Origin: Candidatus Aminicenantota bacterium
Lineage (GTDB): Bacteria > Acidobacteriota > Aminicenantia > UBA2199
Direction: 5' to 3'
Assembly: GCA_026393835.1 (NCBI GenBank)
Contig: JAPKZK010000136.1
Span: 54,218 to 118,217 of the forward strand
Length of the DNA stretch: 64,000 nucleotides
Part shown: one piece after another, positions 33,543 through 43,350 of the stretch
How the letters are laid out: every line of letters starts with the position of its first letter
Numbering within the stretch: the stretch's first letter is position 1
Position numbers and translations under genes: made by a program
Notes under the pieces: generated by a model
The model's input: only the letters and a program-made list of their open reading frames with translations
Told to the model about the DNA's origin: nothing
The model's database searches: none

Positions 33543-34410
33543 TTCTGCGAATAAACATCTCCTGGCCTTGATCCTGGCGCTGCTGATGTGGGGCACGTCG
33601 TTCCCGGCCATGAAGTTTGCCGTGGCCGCCAACCATCCTTTCTCCATCATTTTTTACCGGTTTCTATTTGCCTTTGTGATTTTGGTTCCTTTTTTCGCGG
33701 TTCACTTTAAGAAGAATTTTAAGATTGTCTCCGAAAACAAAGAACTGTTTATCCTGGGTATCTTTAATTTCCTGGGCATGGTGCTGCAGCTTACCGGTAT
33801 CAAGTATACCACCTCCACCAAGAGTGTCATCATTACGCAGTTGTTGATCGTGGTGGTTTGTGTGCTGGCCTATTTTTTTTTAAAAGAGAGACTGGACGCC
33901 GGGAAAATATTGGGTATTATCTTTTCCGTGGTAGGCGCCGTGATTCTCTCCACCAACTTGCAATTCGAAGGGTTGCTGGGCAAAGGAACCGTGATGGGCG
34001 ACTTATTGACGCTGGCGGCGGTTTTTTTCTGGGCTTTATTTATTATATTCACGCGGAAATTTACCCTCCGTTTTGGCGGCTTTATGGTGCTTTTTCCCAG
34101 CGTGACCGCCACATTTTTGCTTTCCATTCCCACCGTACTCCTGTCCGGTAAACTGCCGATCGACGCTGCCGGTTTACTGATTTCGTTGTACCTGGCTATT
34201 TTTTCTACCATTATTCCCACTCTTTTATACAATTATGCGTTAAAGGAGTTGGACGCGATTACCTCCTCCATTATCGGGCCCGTGGAAGTACTATCCGCGG
34301 CATTGATCTCGTATATTTTCCTGGGGGAGCGGTTGACATTGATAGAAATGTCCGGGGGACTTTTTGTGATCCTGTCGATTTATATCGTTAACATAAAAAT
34401 AAAAAAGTAG
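33535..34410 (+). CDS. EamA/DMT-family transporter
   Basis: 291 residues with about ten transmembrane helices in two repeated five-helix EamA halves. Features include LMWGTSFPAMKFAVAANHPF at the start, LVVVCVLAYFFLKERLDAGKI, and the second-half LIGPVEVLSAALISYIFLGERLTLIEMSG. Relatives export amino acids or other metabolites, and specificity cannot be told. It overlaps the LolC/E-type gene by 8 nt. Confidence 0.88.
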   Translation: MSNSANKHLLALILALLMWGTSFPAMKFAVAANHPFSIIFYRFLFAFVILVPFFAVHFKKNFKIVSENKELFILGIFNFLGMVLQLTGIKYTTSTKSVIITQLLIVVVCVLAYFFLKERLDAGKILGIIFSVVGAVILSTNLQFEGLLGKGTVMGDLLTLAAVFFWALFIIFTRKFTLRFGGFMVLFPSVTATFLLSIPTVLLSGKLPIDAAGLLISLYLAIFSTIIPTLLYNYALKELDAITSSIIGPVEVLSAALISYIFLGERLTLIEMSGGLFVILSIYIVNIKIKK

Positions 34411-34467
34411 CCACCAAGGCACGCCAGTACAAGGCACCAAGGAGCACCAAGAATAAAGGAGATAAGA

Positions 34468-35628
34468 ATGAAAATAGGGATCGATGTATTTAAGGAAGAT
34501 GCGGATTCTATTCTTAAAGGGAGGAATATCGTTTTAATAACCGGCAGTTCCAACGTGGATTCGGAAGGGGAACCGGTTTACCGGGTGGTGAAGAAAGCCG
34601 CCGGGAAACGATTGAAGGCCATATGGTCGCTGCAGCACGGGTTTTTTATCGATAAGCAGGACAATATGGTTCTTTCCGATTCCTTTTACTGGAAAGAAAT
34701 GGATATAGAAGTTAAAAGCCTTTACGGCGAGAACCTGCTGCCGCGGCCGGGGTGGTTGGAAGGTATCGATGCGCTGGTGATCGATCTTTTCGATGTGGGG
34801 ACGCGGGTTTATACCTTTGTGAATCATGTAATCATGTTGATGAAATTCCTTTCCGGGAAGAATATCGATATTGTGGTGTTGGACCGGCCCAACCCGTTAA
34901 ACGGTTTGGGGTTGGAGGGGAATGTCATGGACCCGGGGTATTTTAGTATCGTGGGGCAGTTGCCGGTTCCGATGCGGCATGGCCTCACCGTCGGGGAATA
35001 CCTGGGTTACGGGTTGAGTTATTACGATTTGGACTTGCAATTGGAAGTAGTGCGGAGTAAGGACTGGAAAAGGGAGCAATTTTTTAAAGGCATATGGACC
35101 TATCCGTCGCCCAACATGCCCGCGTTCCGAACGGCCCTGGTTTATCCCGGCGCCGTATTATTGGAGGGGACTAATTTATCTGAGGGTCGCGGCGCGACCC
35201 GGCCCTTTGAATTGGTGGGGGCGCCGTTTATCGATCATTTCAAACTGGTTCAAGAGTTGGAGGGCTTAAAATTAAAAGGCGTCACGTTTATACCGGTTTT
35301 TTTCAAGCCCGAATTTTCAAAGTACGCCGGGGAAGTATGCCGGGGAGTACTTGTGAATCCGTATCCCACCGCCGTAAAAGAATTCAAGAGTTTTGCGGCC
35401 TATTATGAAATCATCCGTCTTGTGAAAGCCGCTTACCCGGATCAATTTAAATGGAAAGAGCCGCCTTATGAATTTGAATATCGTCGTCCGCCCATCGACA
35501 TGATTTGCGGTTCCGCTTTTATTCGGGAGTCCATCGAAGCTGGCCGTCCGTTCAAGGATATCGAACCCGAGATCGCCGAAGGCGTTAAAGCCTACATCGA
35601 AACCATCAACCATTTCCTTTTGTATTAA
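34468..35628 (+). CDS. DUF1343 protein, NamZ-like exo-N-acetylmuramidase family
   Basis: 386 residues. Family landmarks are VIDLFDVGTRVYTFVNH, VLDRPNPLNG, MRHGLTVGEY, SPNMPAFRTALVYPG and EGTNLSEGRGATRPFELVGAPF. Characterised relatives release MurNAc from peptidoglycan ends. No signal peptide is visible (start MKIGIDVFKEDADS), so it is probably cytoplasmic, for cell-wall recycling. An AAAGGAGATAAG site precedes the ATG. Its TAA shares bases with the stop of the convergent gene. Confidence 0.85.
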   Translation: MKIGIDVFKEDADSILKGRNIVLITGSSNVDSEGEPVYRVVKKAAGKRLKAIWSLQHGFFIDKQDNMVLSDSFYWKEMDIEVKSLYGENLLPRPGWLEGIDALVIDLFDVGTRVYTFVNHVIMLMKFLSGKNIDIVVLDRPNPLNGLGLEGNVMDPGYFSIVGQLPVPMRHGLTVGEYLGYGLSYYDLDLQLEVVRSKDWKREQFFKGIWTYPSPNMPAFRTALVYPGAVLLEGTNLSEGRGATRPFELVGAPFIDHFKLVQELEGLKLKGVTFIPVFFKPEFSKYAGEVCRGVLVNPYPTAVKEFKSFAAYYEIIRLVKAAYPDQFKWKEPPYEFEYRRPPIDMICGSAFIRESIEAGRPFKDIEPEIAEGVKAYIETINHFLLY

Positions 35629-36080
35629 AAAATATTGAACTGGCTGACGACCTCCGCAAACTTCCGGTCATTTTTAGCGTATTCCTTTATAACATCCAGC
35701 AGCTTGCCGTTAACTTCCTTGTTTTGGGCAATCTCTTTCTCTATCTCAGTCACCTTTTTTTCAAAGGGCTTAATCATGGTTCGCCTGTCCCAGAATAAGA
35801 GGGACATGATGCTCACTGTGAAGGTAGTAAAAATACCGGCCAATATCCACATAAACGTCGTCATCCCGTCAATACGCTTATCAACTTGCTCAATCCTTTT
35901 GTCAACCTGCTCAAATCGTTTGTCGATCTGCTCAAACCGTTTGTCGATTTCCATCATCCTGACTCTCAGTTCGATCAATAGTTCCCTGTCTTTTTGAGTG
36001 AAGCTATCGTTGCCCGACCGAAGACCAGTGACCAGGAGTAAAAGCATCATTGCCGTAAGTATTATTTTTTTCTGTCTCAT
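35625..36080 (-). CDS. Small exported coiled-coil membrane protein
   Basis: 151 residues. An N-terminal signal-like helix (about 5-22) is followed by four heptads of the type RFEQxDK (about 45-72, encoded by a 21-bp repeat at about 35878-35960). A second transmembrane helix (about 76-97) and a charged helical C-terminus follow. It is a plausible membrane-tethered coiled coil; function unknown. The -10 lies 9 nt from the ATG and no ribosome binding site is present. The 3' end overlaps the DUF1343 gene by 4 nt in convergent orientation. Confidence 0.72.
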   Translation of the reverse strand: MRQKKIILTAMMLLLLVTGLRSGNDSFTQKDRELLIELRVRMMEIDKRFEQIDKRFEQVDKRIEQVDKRIDGMTTFMWILAGIFTTFTVSIMSLLFWDRRTMIKPFEKKVTEIEKEIAQNKEVNGKLLDVIKEYAKNDRKFAEVVSQFNIF

Positions 36081-36089
36081 GATGGTTAT

Positions 36090-36118
36090 ATGATAACCCC
36101 TTTACTTTTATTTGTCAA
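36090..36118 (-). promoter_or_regulatory. Promoter of the coiled-coil membrane protein
   Basis: On the minus strand TTGACA (36113-36118), 17 bp, TATCAT (36090-36095), then 9 nt to the ATG at 36080. A leaderless or nearly leaderless transcript is expected. Confidence 0.65.
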
Positions 36119-36137
36119 CAAAAAATTGAAAAAAACA

Positions 36138-39100
36138 TCATTCCCGCTTGTGGGAACCGGGCGCAATATCCAGCAGGATATTTCTCTTACTCCATCTGCC
36201 CGCCTGGTCTTCGGTTAGAAATACCAAGCGGTATTGCCCCACAAACCCGGGACCGGGCTGCCAATAGAAAATACCTTTTCCGCTATCCAGGGAAGAACCC
36301 ACGGGCAGCGGCCTAAATCGACCGGGAACTACCTGCACCCCCAGCGGCTTAACGGCAGAGGCGTCGGGGAAATGGATTTCCACCCGCTCCAGTTCCTTGA
36401 GCCTGATATAAGTAAAACCTTTATCGTCGGGATAAACCGATACCGGTTCGCTGTCCCGGTTAAATCCTTTTTTAACCCGGACCGGATTGTGGGGGGTGGC
36501 GATTGACGCCATTGAATCAAAAACGGGCGACCACGGGGGGGCGCCCCTACGCGATAAATCGTTCCCGGCATTTTGGATGGTAAAATACCGGCTGCCGATG
36601 CCGTCGGCGTTTCCCGCGTCGTCGGCGGCTGTCCAGAAGATAATATGAATGCCGTTGGCATACTTCGTGGTATCTAAATTCAAATACCCCCCGGCGCCGC
36701 TGCTGTTGGCGTAACCCGGGAAAAACCGGGCGATATCCGATCGGGCAACATTATAAGTAGGATGACCGATATTCATGCCGTCTATCCATACATTAAGAGT
36801 AGAACCGTCTGTAGGAATTTGGTTGGGTTGGGGCGTCAATACCCATGCCCAGTTGGTGAATTTAGTGCCCGAAGCAGCGCCGCCCTGGGTCGGTGTATCA
36901 ATGGCGCCAAAGGGTTTTACCGCATGGGCATTGTCCGCGATAATGGTGTGGGAGCCCAGGGTGACCTGATGGCCTTCCGCATCCAGGGCCGCGGCCTGGA
37001 GTGTGAATGTACCGTTGCCCCCGGCGGGTAAGAAATGGGTCAGCAGCATATAACCCCAGCCCGCCTTGTAATTCATGGGATAACCCGGGTAAGCCGTTTC
37101 AATATCCGGCCTGGCCCCTTCCACGAATAACGCTTCACCGATATAAACAGGGGTCTCCCCATCCAACCGGTATATCTTTACACTTTCGACGCCGATATCA
37201 TCCAATACCCAACCGGTAACCGCAATGCTGCTGCTGACGGTGGAACCATCGACCGGGGTGGAAAAATCGCCGAAAGGGGGATTGGTTGAACCGGGTTCCT
37301 TAACATTAAGGGTGACGGCAACAGTCTGAGGAGAATTCTCGGCGTCCGGGTCGGAAACGGTAATAGTCCCGGTGGTGCTGCCGGCGGCAAGACCTGTATG
37401 ATCGACGGAAACGGTAACCGGGACCCCCGCCGTACCGGTGGAAGGCTCAACCGTCAACCATGCGCCGGAAGTGGACGCCGTCCAGTTCAAACTGCCGCCG
37501 CCGCCGTTGCCGATGTAAAGCTCCTGGGAACCGGTGTGAACAAAGGTTTCCCCGCTTACTGCACTAAAGTATAAACTCGTTCGACTTAATTGGATAGCCG
37601 GTGGTTTATCCGGCTCCAGGAACAGTTGGGTTATAAAAGCATCGGCGTTGGAGTCCCCCGGGTCTTTCTTATATTGATTCAAGGTGGGGAAATTTGTGCT
37701 GAATGTCCACCCCGTAACCGTGATATTCCCATCGGCGTCGACAGCGATATCATTGCCGCCGTCCGAACCATTCCCGCCCAGGTAAGTGGAAAAGAGAAGG
37801 CTCGTAGAACCGCTGCCGGCCGTATCGATTTTAGAGATATAAGCATCTTCATTGCCTTCGCCTTGAGAGGTCTGGTAGGGGTTCAAGGTTGGAAAATCCG
37901 GACTTTTCGTTACCCCGGTGACATAGACGCACCGGCTGTTATCCGGGGCTACGGCGATGCCATAGCCTTTGTCCTGCTTATTCCCTCCCAGGTAAGTGGA
38001 ATAGATGAAACTTGAAGCGCCGGTATGGGTGGTGTCGAGCCCGAAAACAAAGGCGTCCGTATCGCCCTGATATTTTTGATAAGATTTCAAGGTGGGAAAA
38101 TTCGAACTCCTTGTAATGCCGGTCACATAAACATAACCGTCGTTATCAGGGTCTAAGGCGACGCCCTCTCCGTAATCCGAATCTTTGCCCCCCACGTAGG
38201 TGGAATAGAGCAAGCTTGAAGCCCCGGTCCCGGCGGTATTTATTTTCGAGACAAAAGTATCTGAAATTCCCCGGTAGGTTTGATACTGGTTTTTGGTGGG
38301 AAAATTCTTACTGTAGGTCCAGCCGGTTACATATGCGCGGTTGCTGTTGTCCACGGCGATGTCCAGGCATGAGTCGCTGCCGGTTCCCCCCAGCAGTGTG
38401 GAATAGATAAGACCGGCTGCGCCGCTGCGACTGGTATCGAGCCTGACTACAAAGCCGTCGGTGGCGCCTTCCACCAGGACGGACTGGTAGGGATTCCGGG
38501 TGGGAAAATCGAGGCTGTAGGTCCAACCGGCGACATAAGAATTTCCTTTGGCGTCCACTGCGATTCCCAGGGCGGAATCCGCGTCGGTTCCCCCCAGGTA
38601 GGTGGAATAAATAAGGCTTGAAGCGCCGCTCCGGGTAGTGTCCAATTGAACCACAAAGGCGTCCGAATCGCCCGTATAATTTTGATAGGCGTTTTTGGTG
38701 GGGAAATCTTCGCTCCAGGTTTCCCCGGCGACATACACATTTCCTTTGTTATCCACGGCGATATCCATGCCGTTGTCCGGGTTGGCCCCCCCCAGGTAAG
38801 TCGAATAGATAAGGCTGGCTGTACCTTTTTTAGAGGCGTCTATTTTTGTCACAAAAGCATTGAAATTGTCTGTTCCCGGGGTTGCTTGGTATGCATTTTG
38901 GAGGGGGAAGTTCGTGCTCCACGTGCCGCCGGTCACATAAATATACCCACTGTCGTCGACCGCTATGGCCTGGGCGCCATCCCACATTTTTCCGCCCAGG
39001 TACGTCGAGTAAGTTAATACCACCGGGTCGATAATCAATTCACGCCGCGGATCGTATGTTCCCACGGCGAATCCATAGACATTTTCGCCCATCTTTTTAA

Positions 39101-39815
39101 ATTGAACTTCCACCTTACGCCTTTTTTCCTGGAAACTCACGGGCCGTTTGTGGATCAATTTATTCAAACCGGTTTCGAGAACCAGGTTGCCTTCATTGTC
39201 AAGCCGCACGGCGTCCACGTTTTGATATTCGAAACGAATATCCGCCGGGTTCCCGCCGGGTTTGATAATCCAATCGTATTCCACCTGTTTTTCCAGGCCA
39301 TAAACTTTTAGATCGATGTTTTTATAAATGTTTTTATACAAAACCGCCCGGCAGGTGGGGATATCGCAGTACCAGCGGGATGGGTCGCCGCCGATGAAAT
39401 AGTTTACCCGGTGTTTATTTTCGCCTACTGCGATGATTTCCGGGTTTTTATCGGCGTCGACGAAAATGAGCCGTGAGACATCCCGTTCCTTAGCCCCATC
39501 GAAAACAAGACCTTCTTTTGTCAGCCACAGGACATATTTCGACGTTTTGGCATAAAAGATGGCCTCTTGATTTACCTGGCCTTTATTGGGGATAAAATAC
39601 AGGGGCAAGTCCCCCAGGCTAAAGTTCAATTTCACCCCTTCCGTTTTCATGCCTGGGGTAAGCGGTGCGCCCGGCGTGACCGGCGTGGCCGGCGTGGTCG
39701 ACGTGGTCGACGCGGTCGGCGCATCTTGCATTTTTGTCGGTTCGACGGTCCCGGTTGGGGCGGCGAACAGTATTACTATGAAGGTTATCGCTATTATAAT
39801 AAAGATATTTTTCAT
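36138..39815 (-). CDS. Large secreted SBBP beta-propeller protein with BACON-like domain
   Basis: 1225 residues. A signal peptide (MKNIFIIIAITFIVILFAAP) precedes a Thr/Pro/Ala-rich linker and a conserved N-terminal domain (FIPNKGQVNQEAIFYAKT, to about 265). About ten SBBP units follow (about 265-740), each with SLIYSTYLGG...D...IAVD..GN.YV.G.T.S.FP. A BACON-like domain comes next (about 750-850, SGAWLTVEPSTGTAGVPVTVSVDH), then two Ig-like domains and a C-terminal beta domain. It is likely extracellular or on the cell surface. The ATG at 39815 is preferred because GAGG lies 8 nt upstream; the ATG two codons earlier is too close. Confidence 0.85.
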   Translation of the reverse strand: MKNIFIIIAITFIVILFAAPTGTVEPTKMQDAPTASTTSTTPATPVTPGAPLTPGMKTEGVKLNFSLGDLPLYFIPNKGQVNQEAIFYAKTSKYVLWLTKEGLVFDGAKERDVSRLIFVDADKNPEIIAVGENKHRVNYFIGGDPSRWYCDIPTCRAVLYKNIYKNIDLKVYGLEKQVEYDWIIKPGGNPADIRFEYQNVDAVRLDNEGNLVLETGLNKLIHKRPVSFQEKRRKVEVQFKKMGENVYGFAVGTYDPRRELIIDPVVLTYSTYLGGKMWDGAQAIAVDDSGYIYVTGGTWSTNFPLQNAYQATPGTDNFNAFVTKIDASKKGTASLIYSTYLGGANPDNGMDIAVDNKGNVYVAGETWSEDFPTKNAYQNYTGDSDAFVVQLDTTRSGASSLIYSTYLGGTDADSALGIAVDAKGNSYVAGWTYSLDFPTRNPYQSVLVEGATDGFVVRLDTSRSGAAGLIYSTLLGGTGSDSCLDIAVDNSNRAYVTGWTYSKNFPTKNQYQTYRGISDTFVSKINTAGTGASSLLYSTYVGGKDSDYGEGVALDPDNDGYVYVTGITRSSNFPTLKSYQKYQGDTDAFVFGLDTTHTGASSFIYSTYLGGNKQDKGYGIAVAPDNSRCVYVTGVTKSPDFPTLNPYQTSQGEGNEDAYISKIDTAGSGSTSLLFSTYLGGNGSDGGNDIAVDADGNITVTGWTFSTNFPTLNQYKKDPGDSNADAFITQLFLEPDKPPAIQLSRTSLYFSAVSGETFVHTGSQELYIGNGGGGSLNWTASTSGAWLTVEPSTGTAGVPVTVSVDHTGLAAGSTTGTITVSDPDAENSPQTVAVTLNVKEPGSTNPPFGDFSTPVDGSTVSSSIAVTGWVLDDIGVESVKIYRLDGETPVYIGEALFVEGARPDIETAYPGYPMNYKAGWGYMLLTHFLPAGGNGTFTLQAAALDAEGHQVTLGSHTIIADNAHAVKPFGAIDTPTQGGAASGTKFTNWAWVLTPQPNQIPTDGSTLNVWIDGMNIGHPTYNVARSDIARFFPGYANSSGAGGYLNLDTTKYANGIHIIFWTAADDAGNADGIGSRYFTIQNAGNDLSRRGAPPWSPVFDSMASIATPHNPVRVKKGFNRDSEPVSVYPDDKGFTYIRLKELERVEIHFPDASAVKPLGVQVVPGRFRPLPVGSSLDSGKGIFYWQPGPGFVGQYRLVFLTEDQAGRWSKRNILLDIAPGSHKRE

Positions 39816-39973
39816 TTTCATTACCTCTTGGTTTCGTTTTAACAGGAGATATAAATAACATATTGGCAGGGAAAATGCAATGGTTTAAAAATCGTCCTGG
39901 ATCCACCGGCTGTGTAGAGGGCAGGCGCTATGTGTTTTTTCCCCAATTAACGGCATCGATTTGAGGCCCCTTC

Positions 39974-40002
39974 TTGACAATCCTTCCACTTTGGCTTAAC
40001 AT
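39974..40002 (+). promoter_or_regulatory. Promoter of the AAA-ATPase/nuclease gene
   Basis: TTGACA (39974-39979), 17 bp, TAACAT (39997-40002). Only 6 nt separate the -10 from the ATG at 40009, a leaderless layout. Confidence 0.65.
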
Positions 40003-40008
40003 TAACCC

Positions 40009-41817
40009 ATGAAAAACCAGCAACACTTAAAACAAATCCCTTATGGGATTTCCAATTTTGAAGATTTCCAGGTAAAAAATCTCTATTACGTGGATAAAAC
40101 CAGGTATATCGAGAATATTGAAGAAAAAGGATCTTATATATTTTTCATCCGCCCCCGGCGGTTCGGTAAATCTCTTTTCCTTTCTATCCTTGAATCCTAC
40201 TATGATCTTGCGCGGGAAGACCGCTTCGATGAGATATTCAACGGTACCTATATCCAACAAAACCCTACGAAAGAAAAAAATAAATACCTGGTTTTAAAAT
40301 TGAATTTCTCGATGGTGGAACCCAACGTCGCGAAGATAGAAGAATCTTTCCACAGTCATATCCGGAATGCAGCCAATTTTTTTGTAAATAAATACGGAAA
40401 ATCACTGGATGTCGATATAGAAACGGCCAAAAAAGATTTCGCTTCGGCAAATAGCGCGGCAACCTTGATGGATACATTTATAAATTACTTCAAGGAAAAG
40501 GAACAACGATTATATGTCATCATCGATGAATACGATAACTTCGCCAATACGATTTTATCTACCATGGGGGAAATGGAATATCGAAAAATAACCCATGATG
40601 ACGGATTTCTCCGTTCGTTTTTTAATGTCATTAAAGGTGGGACCACTGGAAGCGGCGCCCCTATTTCCCGGTTATTTATGACCGGGGTGTCGCCCATCAC
40701 ACTGGACGATGTCACGTCGGGATTTAACATTGCCACAAACATCTCACTCGATTCCGACATCAACGAGATGTTGGGATTTAATCGCGGCGAAGTGGAAACC
40801 ATGATCGAATACTACAGGCAAACCGGGAAAATCCGCCACTCTACCCCGGAACTCCTTGAACTGATGAGTTACTGGTATAACCATTACCGCTTTTCCATGG
40901 ATGCCCAGCAGGAGGTATTTAATTCCGTACTGGTGTTATACTTCTTGAACGAGTATTTAAAAAATTCCCGGGTTCCTCAAACGCTCATCGATCGTAATGT
41001 CCGTATCGATTACCAGAAACTCCGTTACTTGATTATTATCGATCAAAAAGGCGCCGCCGCCCCCCAGACCAATGGGAATTTCTCCAGGCTCAAGGAAATT
41101 ATTGAAAATAAGTCGGTTCACTCTACCATTGAAGCCGGATTTCCCATCGCTGAAATCATCAACCCTGAAAACTTTGTTTCTCTCTTATATTACTTCGGGT
41201 TGTTAACCATCGTGGGATCCGATGAAGAAAATAAAGCCATCCTTTCCATTCCTAATGAAACCGTCAACCGTTTATACTTTGATTATATCAAAGAAACCTA
41301 TGCAGAGACCGGGATATTTAGCCTGGATATTGTAAAATATTCAAAAAGGATGAAGGAAATGGCATTTGACGGGAAATGGCAGCCGTTAGTGGAATATCTT
41401 TCCGAACGTATGGCGGCATCGATGGGATTGCGCGATTTAATCACGGGAGAAAAATCGATCCAGGCGTTTTTAAATGTTTACCTGGGGCTGAGTAATTTAT
41501 ACCTAATCCATTCGGAAAAGGAAATCAATAAAGGATTTGCCGATATTGTGATGGAGCCTTTTTTGCTTCAGTACCCCGCCATTAAATACGCCTACCTGGT
41601 TGAAATCAAATACCTTAACGCCGCTTCGGGCAAGACCAAAAAAACACTGCCGCCGGGCCTGGATGACAGGATAAAAAAACTGCGTGAAGAAGCGGAAAGC
41701 CAATTAAAACGATACAGCCTGGATGAGAAATTTCAAAAAACCATCGGTCAAACCACATTGATGAAACTGGTATTGGTGTTTTGCGGTCACCGTTTGGTTT
41801 ACAACGGCGAGGTATAA
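40009..41817 (+). CDS. AAA-ATPase with C-terminal PD-(D/E)XK nuclease domain (DUF1703 type)
   Basis: 602 residues. The start KQIPYGISNFEDFQVKNLYYVDKTRYIE and the P-loop RPRRFGKSLFLSILESYY (about 48-65) match the AAA-ATPase-like family, with the Walker B-like YVIIDEYDNFAN (about 170). The C-terminal fold has the nuclease core in FADIVMEPFLL and AYLVEIKYLN (Asp ... Glu-x-Lys, about 506-527). This family is abundant in many genomes and its role (mobile element or defence) is unproven. The gene is complete, unlike the related relic at 11895-12675. The start follows a -10 by 6 nt. Confidence 0.85.
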   Translation: MKNQQHLKQIPYGISNFEDFQVKNLYYVDKTRYIENIEEKGSYIFFIRPRRFGKSLFLSILESYYDLAREDRFDEIFNGTYIQQNPTKEKNKYLVLKLNFSMVEPNVAKIEESFHSHIRNAANFFVNKYGKSLDVDIETAKKDFASANSAATLMDTFINYFKEKEQRLYVIIDEYDNFANTILSTMGEMEYRKITHDDGFLRSFFNVIKGGTTGSGAPISRLFMTGVSPITLDDVTSGFNIATNISLDSDINEMLGFNRGEVETMIEYYRQTGKIRHSTPELLELMSYWYNHYRFSMDAQQEVFNSVLVLYFLNEYLKNSRVPQTLIDRNVRIDYQKLRYLIIIDQKGAAAPQTNGNFSRLKEIIENKSVHSTIEAGFPIAEIINPENFVSLLYYFGLLTIVGSDEENKAILSIPNETVNRLYFDYIKETYAETGIFSLDIVKYSKRMKEMAFDGKWQPLVEYLSERMAASMGLRDLITGEKSIQAFLNVYLGLSNLYLIHSEKEINKGFADIVMEPFLLQYPAIKYAYLVEIKYLNAASGKTKKTLPPGLDDRIKKLREEAESQLKRYSLDEKFQKTIGQTTLMKLVLVFCGHRLVYNGEV

Positions 41818-42336
41818 TCCGTTAGAAAAATGGTCGCCTAATTCACTAGCGTATCCCGTTGTTGTATCATGAGATACTGGTGCATTTCCAGAATTTCAAG
41901 GTGAAGAAAAAAAAGTTGGTGGAAACCGCCATGCCCGCCATGTCCTCCCATGCCCCGTCCCAACCTTCGCAGCCATGAGAAAATAGCCACCAAGGCACCA
42001 AGGCACAAAGGTACACCAAGAGTTTTATTATAAAAAAATCCTTGGCGCCTTAGCGGTAAAATTTTTATGATCTACGGGTGTGCCCTCCCTCATGACCGAC
42101 TAACGCCAAATCCTTCCCGCACCGGAAGTCATTAAAAAAAAGCCCGGGTATGAAAAGATCGAGGCCCTTTTTACCGCCGCTGTGGAAAGTGACGATTATT
42201 TATCGATGCTTCGGGTCAAGATAAGTCGCCCTCCTCATTTTTGTGCAATGTTACCGACAATAGCCTAAAATGATGTAAAAATGGACATTCCCCACTTACC
42301 GTAACACAATGGCAACCGGCCTATTTTAAGTAAAAT
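41818..42336. other. Gene-free stretch with repeats and a small coding relic
   Basis: It contains a CACCAAGG-type triplet and its inverted form (about 41985-42055). A frame of about 50 codons without a start (about 42105-42268) reads EVIKKKPGYEKIEALFTAAV and stops; it looks like the decayed end of a gene that is not recognised. Nothing else is supported. Confidence 0.4.
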
Positions 42337-43125
42337 TTAGCCCGGGGGACAATTAGGGCATAAGCGCCCGAAATTCTCATCGATGCAGCGGTTTAATTCT
42401 TCCACCGGGATGCCTTTTATTTCCGCGACCTTTTCCGCCACATAACGCACTAACAGCGGCGTATTGGGTTTCCCCCGGAACGGCTCCGGCGCTAAATAAG
42501 GCGAATCGGTTTCGGTAAACAACCGGTCCAACGGGACCTCCCGCACAATGTCCCGCAAGTAATCCGTTTTCTTCTGCCTGAAGGTCACAATACCGGAAAA
42601 AGAGAGATAATACCCCCGTTTCACTATTTCCTTTGCATCCGCCATATTGCCCGTGTAGCAGTGAAACACCACCGGGAATTGGAATTTCTCCCCTTCAAGG
42701 GTTTGCAGCACCAATGCTTCGGCTTCCCGCGAATGAATCACCAGGGGCAATTGCAGTTCCCGGGCAATGGCGATTTGTCGCTTAAATACCTGTAATTGGT
42801 TTTCCGGGGTAGAGAGATTGTAATGGAAATCAAGTCCGGCTTCCCCAACGGCGACGGCCCCGCTTTCCGGTAAGAAACGGAGGATGGCTTTTTCGATGGC
42901 CGGGGTATAGCGGTCCGCGCCGTGGGGATGGGCCCCGGCCGTGCAATAGATATTTTTATGATAAGAAAGAATCTCCCGCGTGGTTTCAAAGGAGCCCGGT
43001 TCATAGGGATCGGCCGCGGTGACCAACCTGGAAAAACCGGAATTAAAGAATTCCGCGGCAATCTCTTCCCGGTTAAGGTCAAAGGCTTTCATATCCAGGT
43101 GGCAGTGAAAATCCATATAATTCAT
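42337..43125 (-). CDS. tatD: TatD family metal-dependent hydrolase
   Basis: 262 residues with the full TatD metal site: DFHCHLD at the N-terminus, EAGLDFHY, VIHSREAEALVL, VFHCYTGN and ETDSPYLAPEPFRGKPN. Family members are DNases or deacylases. The C-terminal NFGRLCPNCPPG carries an unusual CPNC pair. AGAGG precedes the ATG. It reads from an extended -10 promoter divergent from the thioredoxin gene. Confidence 0.9.
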   Translation of the reverse strand: MNYMDFHCHLDMKAFDLNREEIAAEFFNSGFSRLVTAADPYEPGSFETTREILSYHKNIYCTAGAHPHGADRYTPAIEKAILRFLPESGAVAVGEAGLDFHYNLSTPENQLQVFKRQIAIARELQLPLVIHSREAEALVLQTLEGEKFQFPVVFHCYTGNMADAKEIVKRGYYLSFSGIVTFRQKKTDYLRDIVREVPLDRLFTETDSPYLAPEPFRGKPNTPLLVRYVAEKVAEIKGIPVEELNRCIDENFGRLCPNCPPG

Positions 43126-43169
43126 TTTCGATTTAACCTCTTTCGTTTAATTTAGAATCCATAGGTTAC

Positions 43170-43199
43170 ATCATACCACACCAAAAAATAAAATTACAA
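43170..43199 (-). promoter_or_regulatory. Promoter of tatD
   Basis: Minus strand TTGTAA (43194-43199), 18 bp, TATGAT (43170-43175) preceded by TGG, which makes an extended -10. Confidence 0.5.
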
Positions 43200-43220
43200 C
43201 TTACAAAAAACAAACAAAAG

Positions 43221-43284
43221 TCAGTGAGAATCCGTGTAATCTGTGGACCATTGTTTTTTGTGTTAATTCGTGTAATTCGTGGGC
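43221..43284. repeat. Composite CACGAATT / CACGGATT repeat, inverted copy
   Basis: This is the reverse complement of 1157-1230 with few changes and one 7-bp deletion in the middle (CGAAAAA). The shared core includes AACAATGGTCCAC. It stands upstream of the thioredoxin gene promoter. Confidence 0.75.
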
Positions 43285-43300
43285 TTAGCAGGTTTGGAGC

Positions 43301-43329
43301 TTGTGAAAATATTGATTTAATATTATAAT
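43301..43329 (+). promoter_or_regulatory. Promoter of the TlpA-like gene
   Basis: TTGTGA (43301-43306), 17 bp, TATAAT (43324-43329). A 21-nt leader contains AAGGAG before the ATG at 43351. Confidence 0.6.
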
Positions 43330-43350
43330 AGGGCCGATAAGGAGATACAA